Part shown: positions 38,990 to 49,316 of the stretch, one piece after another | Layout of the letters: each line of letters begins with the position of its first letter | How positions within the stretch are numbered: the first letter of the stretch is position 1 | DNA from: Clostridia bacterium | GTDB lineage: Bacteria > Bacillota > Clostridia > Oscillospirales > Acutalibacteraceae | Direction of reading: 5' to 3' | DNA: 64,000 nt | Assembly: GCA_024692685.1 (NCBI GenBank) | Contig: JAILMJ010000053.1 | Span: 51,663-115,662 of the forward strand | The notes under the pieces: model-generated | Seen by the model: only the letters and a program-made list of their open reading frames with translations | The model's database searches: none | What the model was told of the DNA's origin: nothing | Position numbers and translations under genes: made by a program

Positions 38990-39343
38990 TTAAAAGGCTT
39001 TTTTCATATAATCAATCCGGTCAAGAGAATTGTCATCATTGAGATAAACCTCACTGACATCAAACTCTGTTTCGCCTTCATATTTGATGTATGAGATAAA
39101 ACTGCGTGCCGTCAGGGATATACGCTCCTGTTTCCGCTCATCAACCGCCTCCATAGGCCTGACGGGCGTATTTTTATTTCTTGCCTTAACCTCAACGAAA
39201 CAAAGCACGCCGTCTTTCTCGGCTATAAGGTCAATTTCACCAAAGCGGGACCTGAATTCCGAATAGATTATTCTGTATTTATTGTCCCTTAAATACCTTG
39301 CTGTGTATATCTCGCCCCACACGCCGGCTTTGTTTTTAATCAT
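38990..39343 (-). CDS. YraN family protein (UPF0102, endonuclease-like)
   Basis: 117 aa; GEIYTARYLRDNKYRII..SRFGEIDLIAEKDGVLCFVEVKAR. Confidence 0.95.
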   Translation of the reverse strand: MIKNKAGVWGEIYTARYLRDNKYRIIYSEFRSRFGEIDLIAEKDGVLCFVEVKARNKNTPVRPMEAVDERKQERISLTARSFISYIKYEGETEFDVSEVYLNDDNSLDRIDYMKKAF

Positions 39344-39960
39344 TTTCTTTCACCCGGCCTGTAGGTCTTTAAGAAGGTCAGCCTGTGATGCTCCGATATG
39401 CCGTATTTGTCAAGGCATTCATAATGGAGCTTCGTGCCGTATCCTTTATGCTTTGCAAACATATATTCGGGCATCTCTTTATCAAGATCATACATAAACC
39501 TGTCTCTGCTGACCTTTGCCAACACAGACGCCGCCGCTATTGACGGACTTGAAGCGTCACCCTTGACAATGGTCTCGCCGGGAATATCCAGCTGCGGCAT
39601 ACGGTTACCGTCTATCAGAGCATAGTCCGCCCTGACCTCAAGGGAATCAACCGCCTTTTTCATGGCAAGGAAGGTCGCCTGAAGAATATTTATTCTGTCT
39701 ATGGTCTTTTCATCAACGCTCGCCACTGCGTAAGCGACAGCTTTTTGCGTGATGATATCAAAAAGCTCTTCCCTTTTTTTCTCGGAAAGCTTTTTCGAAT
39801 CGTTCAGGCCGGAAATTTCAAGTCCGCGCGGAAGAATGACCGCGGCGGCATATACCGGCCCCGCGAGAGGCCCTCTGCCCGCTTCATCCACTCCGCAAAC
39901 CAGACTGTATCCGTTTTGATATGCCCGGTTTTCATGGTTATAATCCATATTGTTCACCAT
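39340..39960 (-). CDS. rnhB: ribonuclease HII
   Basis: VCGVDEAGRGPLAGPVYAAAVIL, ASVLAKVSRDRFM, HKGYGTKLHYECL. Confidence 0.97.
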   Translation of the reverse strand: MVNNMDYNHENRAYQNGYSLVCGVDEAGRGPLAGPVYAAAVILPRGLEISGLNDSKKLSEKKREELFDIITQKAVAYAVASVDEKTIDRINILQATFLAMKKAVDSLEVRADYALIDGNRMPQLDIPGETIVKGDASSPSIAAASVLAKVSRDRFMYDLDKEMPEYMFAKHKGYGTKLHYECLDKYGISEHHRLTFLKTYRPGERK

Positions 39961-41139
39961 TCAGTTAAGATAAGCGCTGTCAATTGTTTCGGTAAGCATG
40001 TCGTTTAGATAACCGGAGGAAAAATCCCCTTCCTTGGTTCTGATACCGTGAACCTCCGCAAGGCTTTCAGTATATTCCGAAAGCGGGTAGATCCTTATTT
40101 TTGACATATCGTATCCGTAATGAAGAACTACGCCGGATATTTTGAAATTCTCAAGACTTACCTGAACGGTTTCGCTGTTCTTAACTATATCAAAAGAGAG
40201 AAGCCCGCCGAGCATGGTTTCCTTTCTGGGCATTGCCGAAAGGAAATTGCCCAGTGAATAGGCAACGAAGGTCTGACTGCCGTCGGAATTTTTAATCATT
40301 TCGGCTTCCTGAAGAACGTGGGTGTGTGAACCGATTATAACATCTGCGCCCCAGTTGCCGAGTTTCACGGCAAGCGCTCTCTGCTCTTCGGTTACTTCTT
40401 TCTCATATTCGTTGCCCCAGTGAGCGCAGACAATAACAACATCCGCCTTCCTCGAAGCGAGGTCAAGCATATTGGCTATCCTCGTTTCATGGGTTGAAAT
40501 ATCGAGAACGGCATCCGAATCATCCGGCAGGCTGTGACCGTTTGTGCTCTGGGTAAAACCGTACCAGGCAATTCTTATCCCGTTTATGTCCTTTATTGTC
40601 AGCCAGTCCGAACTGTCTTTTCCGGCGTAGGCGCCGATTGTGCAGAAATCTTTATCCTGCCAGTAATTGACAGTGTTGACAAGGCCGAGCTCACCGTAAT
40701 CGAGAATATGGTTTGTGGCAATATTAACGGCATTGAAGCCGACCTTTGCCATTTCATCGCCAATCTCCGCGGGAGCGTTGAACAGGGTTTCGCCCGAAAC
40801 ACCGTGCTCAGCCGAAACAACCGACTCCTGGGTGAATACGGCAACGTCGGCAGCGGAAATTACGGGGGCCAGTTTTTCGTAAACATAGCCGAAATCATAG
40901 CCGCCCGTGTTGCTTCTGGCCCGCGCCTGCTCAAGAATTTTGGTTTGCAGGATATTGTCTCCGACCGCAACCACGCTCGCCTTTGAGAACATATCCTCCT
41001 GCTCTGTCACGGGGTTGTTATCGCCTTCGGGAACTGTATTGTTTCCCGAAAAAAAGATAACGCCGAGAGAGATTACATCAAGAAACAGTATTCCCGCAAG
41101 AAATACCGAAAGCAGTCTTCTCATCGGCTTATCCTCCAA
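39961..41139 (-). CDS. CapA family protein (PGA_cap metallophosphoesterase-like)
   Basis: ASVVAVGDNILQTKI, NIATNHILDYGELGLVNT, VIVCAHWGNEYEKEV, VIIGSHTHVLQ. Confidence 0.92.
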   Translation of the reverse strand: MEDKPMRRLLSVFLAGILFLDVISLGVIFFSGNNTVPEGDNNPVTEQEDMFSKASVVAVGDNILQTKILEQARARSNTGGYDFGYVYEKLAPVISAADVAVFTQESVVSAEHGVSGETLFNAPAEIGDEMAKVGFNAVNIATNHILDYGELGLVNTVNYWQDKDFCTIGAYAGKDSSDWLTIKDINGIRIAWYGFTQSTNGHSLPDDSDAVLDISTHETRIANMLDLASRKADVVIVCAHWGNEYEKEVTEEQRALAVKLGNWGADVIIGSHTHVLQEAEMIKNSDGSQTFVAYSLGNFLSAMPRKETMLGGLLSFDIVKNSETVQVSLENFKISGVVLHYGYDMSKIRIYPLSEYTESLAEVHGIRTKEGDFSSGYLNDMLTETIDSAYLN

Positions 41140-41997
41140 TCATATAATATCAAGTGTTATTTTCCCGAGTTTGCCGCCCCTGTACTCATCAAGAAGAGTG
41201 ACCGCGGCTCTTTCCGTATCATATTCGCCCCTGTGCAGAAGCATTCCTCTTTCGCGGGCAATCAGTTCAAGCACCTCATACGGCTCGGCATCTTCAAAAT
41301 CTTTAATTCTGTATCTTTGAGTGAGTCTGTCGGGATAGTCGGCCTGCAGTACCTTCAGCAATCTGACCGCTATCTCCTGAATATCAAGTATCTCATCCTT
41401 GACGGAACCGATAAATGACAGTTTGTAACCGACCTCGGGGTCATCGAACTTCGGCCATAGGACTCCGGGGGTATCAAGCAGCTCTATACCCTGGCCGATG
41501 GAAAACCAGCGGTTTTCCCTTGTCACACCCGGTTTATCCGCAACCTTTGCCCTGTTTTTTCCGGCCATTCGGTTGATAAACGAGGACTTTCCGGTATTGG
41601 GAATACCGACAACCATAACTCTGAGCGGTTTGCCTGCCATTCCTCTGGCTGCGTTTGCTTTTATTTTTTCACCGAGCACCTCTCTGACGGCCGGCCTGAA
41701 TTTCTCTATGCCGCTTCCGCTTCTGCAGTCAACCGGCAGGGCTTTAATACCCTTCTGAGAGAAAATCCTTATGTACTTTGCCGTGGCGATGTCGTCGGCT
41801 AAGTCGCATTTATTAAGCAGAATTATTCTCGGCTTATTTCCGACTATTTCATCTATTTCGGGATTCCTGCTGCTTTCCGGCAGTCTGGCGTCAACCAGTT
41901 CACAGACCATATCCACGAGGGACAGGCTTTCTTTGATGAGCCTGCGCGTTTTTGCCATGTGGCCGGGAAACCATTGGACTTCCATTTTTTCATTCAT
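41140..41997 (-). CDS. rbgA: ribosome biogenesis GTPase YlqF/RbgA
   Basis: VQWFPGHMAKTRR, LLNKCDLAD, GIPNTGKSSFINRM (circularly permuted G motifs). Confidence 0.96.
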   Translation of the reverse strand: MNEKMEVQWFPGHMAKTRRLIKESLSLVDMVCELVDARLPESSRNPEIDEIVGNKPRIILLNKCDLADDIATAKYIRIFSQKGIKALPVDCRSGSGIEKFRPAVREVLGEKIKANAARGMAGKPLRVMVVGIPNTGKSSFINRMAGKNRAKVADKPGVTRENRWFSIGQGIELLDTPGVLWPKFDDPEVGYKLSFIGSVKDEILDIQEIAVRLLKVLQADYPDRLTQRYRIKDFEDAEPYEVLELIARERGMLLHRGEYDTERAAVTLLDEYRGGKLGKITLDII

Positions 41998-42003
41998 TTA
42001 TCA

Positions 42004-42546
42004 TTAACCTATTTTGAATTTTCCGAAAGGCATCAGCCTGAAAACGGTTTTGCCCAGGATATAATCCTCTCTGATAAGTCCGACTCTGTAATCTCTGCTG
42101 TCCGTTGAAGCGTTTCTGTTGTCTCCCATAACAAACACATAATCCTCAGGGACTGTCAGAGGCCCCCGGAAGCTTTCAGGTTCTCTCGTGACATCGTTGA
42201 TATACGGCTCGTCAAGCGCTTTGCCGTCAACATAGACTATTCCTTTTTCAAAGTCGATATCCACAGTCTGGCCTTCGGTTGCAATAACCCTTTTTACAAG
42301 AGTGGACTCAATATAAGTGTATTCTGAAGGCTGACAGGTGACTACGATTTCACCGTTTTTGGGCTCGGTAATAAAGGCGGAAAGAATCAGACGGTCCTTA
42401 TCATCAAGGGTGGGCACCATCGAGGTGCCTTCGACACCGACAGTTCTGAAAACAAACAAAAAGGCAAAAGTGACAATAATCGAAGCAGACATAACAACAG
42501 ATATCAAATCATAAAGAAAACCTGTAAGCGGATTTACCTTTTTCAT
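42004..42546 (-). CDS. lepB: signal peptidase I (copy 2)
   Basis: VEGTSMVPTL (Ser), LVKRVIATEGQTV (Lys), VFVMGDNRNASTDSRDYG-type box. Confidence 0.95.
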   Translation of the reverse strand: MKKVNPLTGFLYDLISVVMSASIIVTFAFLFVFRTVGVEGTSMVPTLDDKDRLILSAFITEPKNGEIVVTCQPSEYTYIESTLVKRVIATEGQTVDIDFEKGIVYVDGKALDEPYINDVTREPESFRGPLTVPEDYVFVMGDNRNASTDSRDYRVGLIREDYILGKTVFRLMPFGKFKIG

Positions 42547-43148
42547 TCGACTGCCCTCCTTAAACTTTTGGGAGCGGGGTAGAAGCGGAAGACCGCCTTG
42601 CCCAGTATATAGTTTTCATCAATAAGCCCGACTTTTTCCGACCTGCTGTCAAGGGAATCATTTCTGTTATCGCCCATGACAAACACCTTGCCCTCGGGCA
42701 CAGTCATCGGAAAAACGGCGTTGTAGTTAATATAGGTGCGTTCCTTGATGTAATCTTCATCAATGATTTCTCCGTTGATAAAAACATCGCCGGTGACAAA
42801 ATCAATATTTATGGTATCACCGCCGACGGCGATAACTCTCTTGATTATCGGGATATCCCGTTCCCAGGGCTGAGTGACAACGACGACATCGCCTTTCTGA
42901 ATATTGCTTACTATGCCGGTAACGGCAACCCAGTCGCCGTCCACGAGCGTGGGATTCATTGAATCTCCGCTGACGCCAACCGCTCTGAAAGCGAGAGTGA
43001 AGAGCAGAAAAACAACTACAACAGCACCCATAAAGGATTCCAGAATGTCAAAAACAGCGCCGAATATCCACGGAGTTTTTTTATGAAGTTTTATAAAATA
43101 GGTGTCAACCTGCCTGCCCTGCTTCATTTTTTCACCCTGTTTTAACAA
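42543..43148 (-). CDS. lepB: signal peptidase I (copy 1)
   Basis: VSGDSMNPTLVDGD, IIKRVIAVGGDTI, VFVMGDNRNDSLDSR; 4-bp overlap with downstream copy. Confidence 0.95.
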   Translation of the reverse strand: MLKQGEKMKQGRQVDTYFIKLHKKTPWIFGAVFDILESFMGAVVVVFLLFTLAFRAVGVSGDSMNPTLVDGDWVAVTGIVSNIQKGDVVVVTQPWERDIPIIKRVIAVGGDTINIDFVTGDVFINGEIIDEDYIKERTYINYNAVFPMTVPEGKVFVMGDNRNDSLDSRSEKVGLIDENYILGKAVFRFYPAPKSLRRAVE

Positions 43149-43193
43149 GAAAGGTGCAACAACGAAATCATTGTCACACCCTCACCTGCTTTT

Positions 43194-43538
43194 TTATCTG
43201 ATCTGTTCCTTAACCTTGGCTGCCTTGCCGACTCTGTCACGAAGATAGTAGAGCTTGCTTCTGCGAACTCTGCCGTGTCTGACAGTTTCAACCTTGACAA
43301 CGTTGGGGGAATGAATAGGGAATACTCTCTCTACACCTACGCCGTAGGAAATGCGGCGAACGGTGAAAGTTTCGGAGACTCCGGATCCTCTGCGAGCGAT
43401 AACCGTTCCTTCGAAAATCTGGACTCTTTCTTTCTCACCTTCACGAATCTTGACGTGAACCTTTACGGTATCACCGATTTCGATTGAGGGAGCCTCTTCT
43501 TTGAGAGAATCCTGTGCGATCAATTTAAGTGCGTCCAT
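43194..43538 (-). CDS. rplS: 50S ribosomal protein L19
   Basis: 114 aa; [56 protein letters not shown]. Confidence 0.98.
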   Translation of the reverse strand: MDALKLIAQDSLKEEAPSIEIGDTVKVHVKIREGEKERVQIFEGTVIARRGSGVSETFTVRRISYGVGVERVFPIHSPNVVKVETVRHGRVRRSKLYYLRDRVGKAAKVKEQIR

Positions 43539-43716
43539 TTTGAATGTCCTCCGTTTTTTTCAGATGTTCATTCGCTCACATGCCAGAGGAACACCCGTTT
43601 TAATATTCATTATTAAATCCCGTCTTCGGCCTGAAACCTATTGACGGCATAAATGCTGGATAATAATATCACAGACATTTTAAAAATGCAAGTCTTTTTT
43701 ATATTATAATATGAAA

Positions 43717-45480
43717 TTATTTGTATTTCGGTCTGGGACAATAAGAGGTATGAAGAACTTCATGCGCCTTATGGCTGCCGTAACTGCCGAAGAACTCATC
43801 GTAAACCATCTTGATTGCGGGGTTCTCGTGACTCTTTCTGCGAGGATAATTCTTATCTGCCTCATAGAGAGCGGCAGCTCTGATGCTTCTCAGGTCGTAG
43901 AAGTTGCGGACAACCGCGTGCTGAACGGGCTGGCCGCCGCCGTTTACGCAACCGCCCGGGCAAGCCATGATTTCAATGAAGGTATAGGGGCTTGTGCCTG
44001 CCTTTACCTCATCCATAACCTTCTTTGCGTTTGCAAGGCCGCTCGCCGCGCAAACCTTGATTTCAAGGCCGTTGACGGTGTAGGAAGCTTCCTTGATACC
44101 TTTAATGCCTCTGACTTCCTTGAAGTCAAGCTCTTTGAGTTCTTCGCCTGAAATCCATTCAACCGCTGTCCTCAGCGCCGCTTCCATAACGCCGCCTGTT
44201 GCTCCGAATATTACTGCCGCGCCGGTGGATTCGCCGAGAGGATTGTCAAACTCCTCATCGGGAAGCTTGCGGAAGAAGATACCCGCGGAGTCTATCATTC
44301 TGGCAAGTTCTCTTGTTGTAAGCGAATAGTCAACATCGGGATAACCCGAGGAGGACTGATCGTCACGCTTGTTTTCAAACTTCTTTGCCGTGCAGGGCAT
44401 AATACCCACAACAACTATGTTCGCAGGGTCGAGACCCATTTTCTTTGCATACCAGGTCTTGATGAGACCGCCGAACATCTGCTGAGGTGATTTGCAGCTT
44501 GAAAGGTGATCAATCTCCGTGGGGTAGTAATGCTCACAGTATTTGACCCAGCCGGGTGAGCATGAAGTAATCATGGGAAGAGTGCCGCCGTTCTTGACTC
44601 TTTCAACAAGTTCATTGGCTTCTTCAACTATGGTAAGGTCGGCGCCGAAATCGGTATCGAAAACTTTATCGAAGCCGAGTCTTCTGAGCGCGGCAACCAT
44701 CTTGCCTTCAACATTTGTGCCCATGTGCATACCGAAGGCTTCACCGAGGGTGACACGGATTGAAGGCGCGGTCTGAACAACAACGAATTTTGAAGGATCG
44801 TTGATAGCGGCAAGCACCTTGTCGCAATCGTCCTTTTCATAGATAGCGCCTGTGGGGCAGTTAACTATACACTGGCCGCAGGATACGCAGGAAACATCGG
44901 CAAGGTCCTTGTCGAATGCCGAGCTGATATGAGTATCAAAACCTCTGGCGTTTGCGCCGATAACCGCTATATCCTGCATCTGGCAGGCGGCAACACAGCG
45001 GCGGCAGAGGATACATTTACTGTTATCCCTGACCATATGGGCGGCTGAATCGTCGAACTGGAAATCGGGGATTCTGCCCTGGAAATAATTCTCATCCTGA
45101 ATGCCGAATTCCTTACAGAGAGCCTGAAGCTCGCAGTTTCCGCTGCGTATGCAGGAGAGGCATTCCTTGCGGTGAGTTGAAAGAATGAGCTCAAGAGTAT
45201 GCTTGCGGCTCGTTCTGACTTTTTCGGTATTCGTGAACACTTCCATACCCTCGTTGACGGGATATACGCAAGCGGTAACGAGAGAACGGGCACCTTTGAC
45301 CTCGACCATACAAATTCTGCACGCGCCGATTTCATTTATATCCTTGAGGAAGCAAAGCGTCGGAATTTCTATGCCGGCATATCTTGCTGCTTCAAGAATG
45401 GATATACCCGCAGGAACCTTGAGTGAATTGCCGTTTATTTTAATGTTTACCATTTCCATTACTGCATCCTCCTCTCTCAA
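43717..45480 (-). CDS. hydA: [FeFe]-hydrogenase catalytic subunit, NAD-linked/bifurcating HydA type
   Basis: 587 aa; N-terminal [2Fe-2S] and ferredoxin domains; H-cluster motifs ITSCSPGWVKYCE, GIMPCTAKKFE, EIMACPGGCVNGGGQP. Confidence 0.96.
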   Translation of the reverse strand: MREEDAVMEMVNIKINGNSLKVPAGISILEAARYAGIEIPTLCFLKDINEIGACRICMVEVKGARSLVTACVYPVNEGMEVFTNTEKVRTSRKHTLELILSTHRKECLSCIRSGNCELQALCKEFGIQDENYFQGRIPDFQFDDSAAHMVRDNSKCILCRRCVAACQMQDIAVIGANARGFDTHISSAFDKDLADVSCVSCGQCIVNCPTGAIYEKDDCDKVLAAINDPSKFVVVQTAPSIRVTLGEAFGMHMGTNVEGKMVAALRRLGFDKVFDTDFGADLTIVEEANELVERVKNGGTLPMITSCSPGWVKYCEHYYPTEIDHLSSCKSPQQMFGGLIKTWYAKKMGLDPANIVVVGIMPCTAKKFENKRDDQSSSGYPDVDYSLTTRELARMIDSAGIFFRKLPDEEFDNPLGESTGAAVIFGATGGVMEAALRTAVEWISGEELKELDFKEVRGIKGIKEASYTVNGLEIKVCAASGLANAKKVMDEVKAGTSPYTFIEIMACPGGCVNGGGQPVQHAVVRNFYDLRSIRAAALYEADKNYPRRKSHENPAIKMVYDEFFGSYGSHKAHEVLHTSYCPRPKYK

Positions 45481-47291
45481 CCCTTGCTGATTGCGCCGAA
45501 GTTACAGTTGCTTATACAAGCACCGCACTTGATGCACTTGGCAGTATCAATAACGTGTGGCTCTTTGACCTTGCCGGTAATTGCGCCGACAGGACAGTTT
45601 CTGGCGCACTTTGTGCAGCCCTTACATTTTTCGGGATCAATGGTGTAGTTCAGCAGAGCCTTGCAGACGCCGGCGGGACATTTCTTGTCAACAACGTGGG
45701 CAATATACTCGTCTCTGAAGAACTTCAGGGTTGCAAGCACGGGGTTGGGAGCAGTCTGACCGAGACCGCAAAGTGAATTTTCTTTAACATATTTTGCAAG
45801 CTCTTCAAGCTTGTCAATATCCTCAAGAGTTCCGTTGCCGGAGGTAATCTTCTCGAGGATTTCCTTCATTCTCATGGTGCCTATGCGGCAGGGTGAACAC
45901 TTGCCGCAGGACTCATCAACGGTAAAGTCGAGGAAGAACTTGGCTATATCAACCATACAGTTGTCCTCGTCCATAACGATAAGTCCGCCGGAACCCATCA
46001 TACAGCCGATGGCTGTGAGGTTATCATAATCTATCTCGGTGTCTATGAGGCTTGCGGGAATACAGCCGCCGGAAGGTCCGCCTGTCTGGGCAGCCTTGAA
46101 CTTCTTGCCGTTGGGTACACCGCCGCCGATATCTTCGATTATCTCACGAAGGGTCGTTCCCATGGGAATTTCAACAAGGCCTGTATTGGTGATTTTTCCG
46201 CCCAGAGCGAAAACCTTGGTTCCCTTTGATCTTTCGGTGCCCATTGAAGCAAACCAATCGGCGCCCTTAAGAATAATCTGGGGAATATTCGCAAACGTTT
46301 CAACGTTGTTCTCTGTTGTCGGTTTGGCAAACAGACCTTTTACCGCGGGATAGGGAGGACGGGGACGGGGCTCGCCTCTGTTGCCCTCGATGGAGGTCAT
46401 AAGAGCGGTTTCTTCGCCGCAGACAAATGCGCCGGCGCCGAGACGGATGTGAAGATCGAAATCAAAACCGCTGCCGAAAATATTTTTTCCGAGCAGACCG
46501 TATTCCTTGGCCTGGGCAATCGCGATATTAAGGCGTTTAACCGCTATGGGATACTCTGCTCTGACATAAATGTAACCCTCGGTCGCGCCTGTTGCGTAAC
46601 CGCAGATGGTCATTGCCTCAACGATACAGTGGGGATCGCCTTCAAGAACGGATCTGTCCATGAAAGCACCGGGGTCACCTTCGTCGGCGTTACATACGAC
46701 GTATTTCTGGTCGGCCTTGTTGGCTGCCGTGAAACTCCACTTTCTGCCGGTGGGGAATCCGCCGCCGCCTCTGCCTCTGAGGCCTGAGTCGGAGATACAC
46801 TTGATAACGTCCTCGGGAGTCATTTCCGTAAGAACCTTGCCGAGAGCGGCATAACCGTCCATAGCTATATATTCGTCTATGCTTTCGGGATTGATAACGC
46901 CGCAGTTGCGAAGCGCAACTCTCTTTTGAATCTTGTAGAAATTGGTGTCGTTAAGAGAAACGGATCTGCCGACCTCTTCCTGAATTGTTTTTGCCTCTTC
47001 TTCGGAAACATCCTTGTAAACAAGTCTGTCAACCGGACGGCCTTTGAAAAGATGCTCCTCAACTATTTCGTGAACATCCTCGGGCTTTACATGGCTGTAG
47101 AAAGTTCCGTCGGGATAAATAATAACGACGGGGCCTCTTTCACACAGACCGAAACAGCCGGTGGGAACTATTTTGATTTCATCTTCAAGCTCATAGTTTT
47201 TGAGCTCTTTTTCAAACTCCGGAATGAGTTTCTGGCTGCCCGACGCAGTACAACCGGTACCGCCGCATACCATTACCTGAGCACGAACCAT
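45477..47291 (-). CDS. hydB: NuoF-like flavoprotein subunit of bifurcating hydrogenase
   Basis: 604 aa; GLRGRGGGGFPTGRKW, NADEGDPGAFMDRS, CGKCSPCRIGT, C-terminal 2x[4Fe-4S]. Confidence 0.96.
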   Translation of the reverse strand: MVRAQVMVCGGTGCTASGSQKLIPEFEKELKNYELEDEIKIVPTGCFGLCERGPVVIIYPDGTFYSHVKPEDVHEIVEEHLFKGRPVDRLVYKDVSEEEAKTIQEEVGRSVSLNDTNFYKIQKRVALRNCGVINPESIDEYIAMDGYAALGKVLTEMTPEDVIKCISDSGLRGRGGGGFPTGRKWSFTAANKADQKYVVCNADEGDPGAFMDRSVLEGDPHCIVEAMTICGYATGATEGYIYVRAEYPIAVKRLNIAIAQAKEYGLLGKNIFGSGFDFDLHIRLGAGAFVCGEETALMTSIEGNRGEPRPRPPYPAVKGLFAKPTTENNVETFANIPQIILKGADWFASMGTERSKGTKVFALGGKITNTGLVEIPMGTTLREIIEDIGGGVPNGKKFKAAQTGGPSGGCIPASLIDTEIDYDNLTAIGCMMGSGGLIVMDEDNCMVDIAKFFLDFTVDESCGKCSPCRIGTMRMKEILEKITSGNGTLEDIDKLEELAKYVKENSLCGLGQTAPNPVLATLKFFRDEYIAHVVDKKCPAGVCKALLNYTIDPEKCKGCTKCARNCPVGAITGKVKEPHVIDTAKCIKCGACISNCNFGAISKG

Positions 47292-47307
47292 AATTCTTTA
47301 CCCTCCA

Positions 47308-47679
47308 TTATGAGATAGCGTTTCCGATAGTATATTCAGTGATTACATTGCCGCCCTTTAAGTGCTTTTCAATAACCTCAGCAGCCTTTTCAGGGGTCAT
47401 TTTGATGTAGGTGACCTTTTCCTTACCGGCCTCGAATACTTCAACAACCGGCTCAAACTGGCAAACACCGATACATCCTGTTTGAGATACTGTGACTTTG
47501 TCGCTGAGATTTTCTTTGCTGACGCCCTCAACGAACGCATTGAGCACAGGCCGTGCTCCGGCCGCAATACCGCAGGTAGCCATACCGACTACAACACGGA
47601 TCTGACCATTACCCTCACGCAGAACGACTTTATCTTTCATCCTGTCTCTGATGGCGGCGAGTTCTTCCAATGATTTCAT
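47308..47679 (-). CDS. (2Fe-2S) thioredoxin-like ferredoxin domain protein
   Basis: 123 aa; VVVGMATCGIAAGARPVL...VTVSQTGCIGVCQFEPVVEV. Confidence 0.9.
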   Translation of the reverse strand: MKSLEELAAIRDRMKDKVVLREGNGQIRVVVGMATCGIAAGARPVLNAFVEGVSKENLSDKVTVSQTGCIGVCQFEPVVEVFEAGKEKVTYIKMTPEKAAEVIEKHLKGGNVITEYTIGNAIS

Positions 47680-47693
47680 AACATCGATCCCTT

Positions 47694-48257
47694 CTATTCA
47701 GACTGTTTTAAATTATAATTTATGTCGGAATACCCTTCTCTGAGGTAATCCTCCATCCATCTGACTACTTCGTAACTGTCAAGGGGAACATCTCCGAGCA
47801 CTTCTCTGAGCTCTGCGGTGTCAAGACTTACAACACCTTCCCCTGTCCTGTGAGTAAACTTCCATTCCGTGTCCGGCGCTCCCTGAATAAGGAGAGTCAC
47901 GGTGGACACGATATCACCCAAGGGTGTAAAGTCTATATGATTTTTATTGAAAACGGCTTCAATTACAGTGCCGTGATTTTCGGGTGAAACGGATGAAGAA
48001 ATGTTCAATTCTCCTCCGGTCTGTTCGGCGGCAAGCTTGAGAAGAGGAACACCGAGACCTACATTTCTTGTGGTTCTCGTGGTAAAAAACGGATCTGTGA
48101 CATTCGCCGTCTGCTCCGATGTCATCCCGCAGCCGTCATCTTTAATGCTTATTGAGAGAGTCGAGTCCGTTTCATCCAGATTTATTTCAATACAGCTCGC
48201 CTTTGCCTTAACGGAATTCTGAGCAATATCAAGTATGTTAAGCGATAATTCCTTCAT
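47694..48257 (-). CDS. HATPase_c domain ATP-binding protein (histidine-kinase-like, no receiver)
   Basis: NILDIAQNSVKAKA (N box), IKDDGCGM (G1), NVGLGVPLLKLAAEQTGGEL. Confidence 0.9.
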   Translation of the reverse strand: MKELSLNILDIAQNSVKAKASCIEINLDETDSTLSISIKDDGCGMTSEQTANVTDPFFTTRTTRNVGLGVPLLKLAAEQTGGELNISSSVSPENHGTVIEAVFNKNHIDFTPLGDIVSTVTLLIQGAPDTEWKFTHRTGEGVVSLDTAELREVLGDVPLDSYEVVRWMEDYLREGYSDINYNLKQSE

Positions 48258-48988
48258 CTGCCGCTCAGCCTTTCAATAAGTTCCCGCCTGACGGCCGGGG
48301 CATCGTTTCTGTCCGCTTTAAACTCAAAGCTGTGCTCCCTGCCGTTTATATCCCAAAGATAATGCGCATCGGATGATACGACGGCAGGCATTGATCTGAG
48401 AACGGGAAATCTTTCTTTGTATTCGTCGGTCTTTTCTTCATCGTGAATCTCAAAACACGGAAATTCAGGCTCATCGGGAAACACACCTAAAACAGCTATA
48501 ATCCCGTTTGACTGCCTGTCTATATGAGCCGGATAGCAGATGCCGGAATACTTCCCGGCAAGGCCGGGAGCCTCATCTACGCTAACGGAGGTCGCATTCG
48601 GAAGAATATATTCATCCGAACCGGTAACCTCATCATTTTCATTCATAATGAGCTGATCGCCGAATATCCCGGTGTTATTCTTAATCAAAACCCTGCGGCT
48701 GTTGATTTCTTCGCTGAATCCGAGGGCGTTTTCAAGCTCAGGGAACAGACAGATCAGGTGAATATCCTCAGCCGTGGTAAGTTCCATTCCCGCAACCGGA
48801 ACAATGTTGTATTTTTCTGCGGCTTTAAAAAATGCGGGGCAGTTTTTGCAGGTATTATGATCTGTCAATGCCATTATATCAAGCTTTGCAACAGCACCCA
48901 TACCGGCGATGTTTGCAGGCGTCATATCGTTATCCGCACAGGGAGAAAGACATGAATGCATATGAAGGTCATAATACAGTTTCTTCAT
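48254..48988 (-). CDS. PHP-domain phosphoesterase-like protein
   Basis: DLHMHSCLSPCADNDMTPANI, ALTDHNTCKNCPAF, SSDAHYLWDI. Confidence 0.92.
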   Translation of the reverse strand: MKKLYYDLHMHSCLSPCADNDMTPANIAGMGAVAKLDIMALTDHNTCKNCPAFFKAAEKYNIVPVAGMELTTAEDIHLICLFPELENALGFSEEINSRRVLIKNNTGIFGDQLIMNENDEVTGSDEYILPNATSVSVDEAPGLAGKYSGICYPAHIDRQSNGIIAVLGVFPDEPEFPCFEIHDEEKTDEYKERFPVLRSMPAVVSSDAHYLWDINGREHSFEFKADRNDAPAVRRELIERLSGR

Positions 48989-48989
48989 T

Positions 48990-49316
48990 TCAAAGCACCG
49001 AGCCGAGAATCAGTGAAATTTCGTAAGCGGGTTTTCCGCTTCTGAGAACATTGACCTGCCTTGCCTGAGCCGTTGCCGTAAACTCTTCATCCGGAATAAC
49101 TCCCTCCGCAAGAATCACACAAGCCGTGTCGGCAAGGGAGGCAACTGCTACAACATTGATATTTGACATTATTGTTATCCACGCATTGCCTGCGCGGGCT
49201 CTGCCCATTACCCAACTGAGAAGGTCGCCGGAATACGCTCCGTCAATCTCTCTGTCCGCTTCGGGAAGAGCAACTGCCTCAAAGTCGTCAAGCTGAGCAA
49301 GCTCACTGACTGTCAT
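48990..49316 (-). CDS. DRTGG-domain-like small protein
   Basis: 108 aa; GAYSGDLLSWVMGRARAGNAWITIMSNINVVAVASLADTACVILAEG; position in hydrogenase cluster. Confidence 0.75.
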   Translation of the reverse strand: MTVSELAQLDDFEAVALPEADREIDGAYSGDLLSWVMGRARAGNAWITIMSNINVVAVASLADTACVILAEGVIPDEEFTATAQARQVNVLRSGKPAYEISLILGSVL

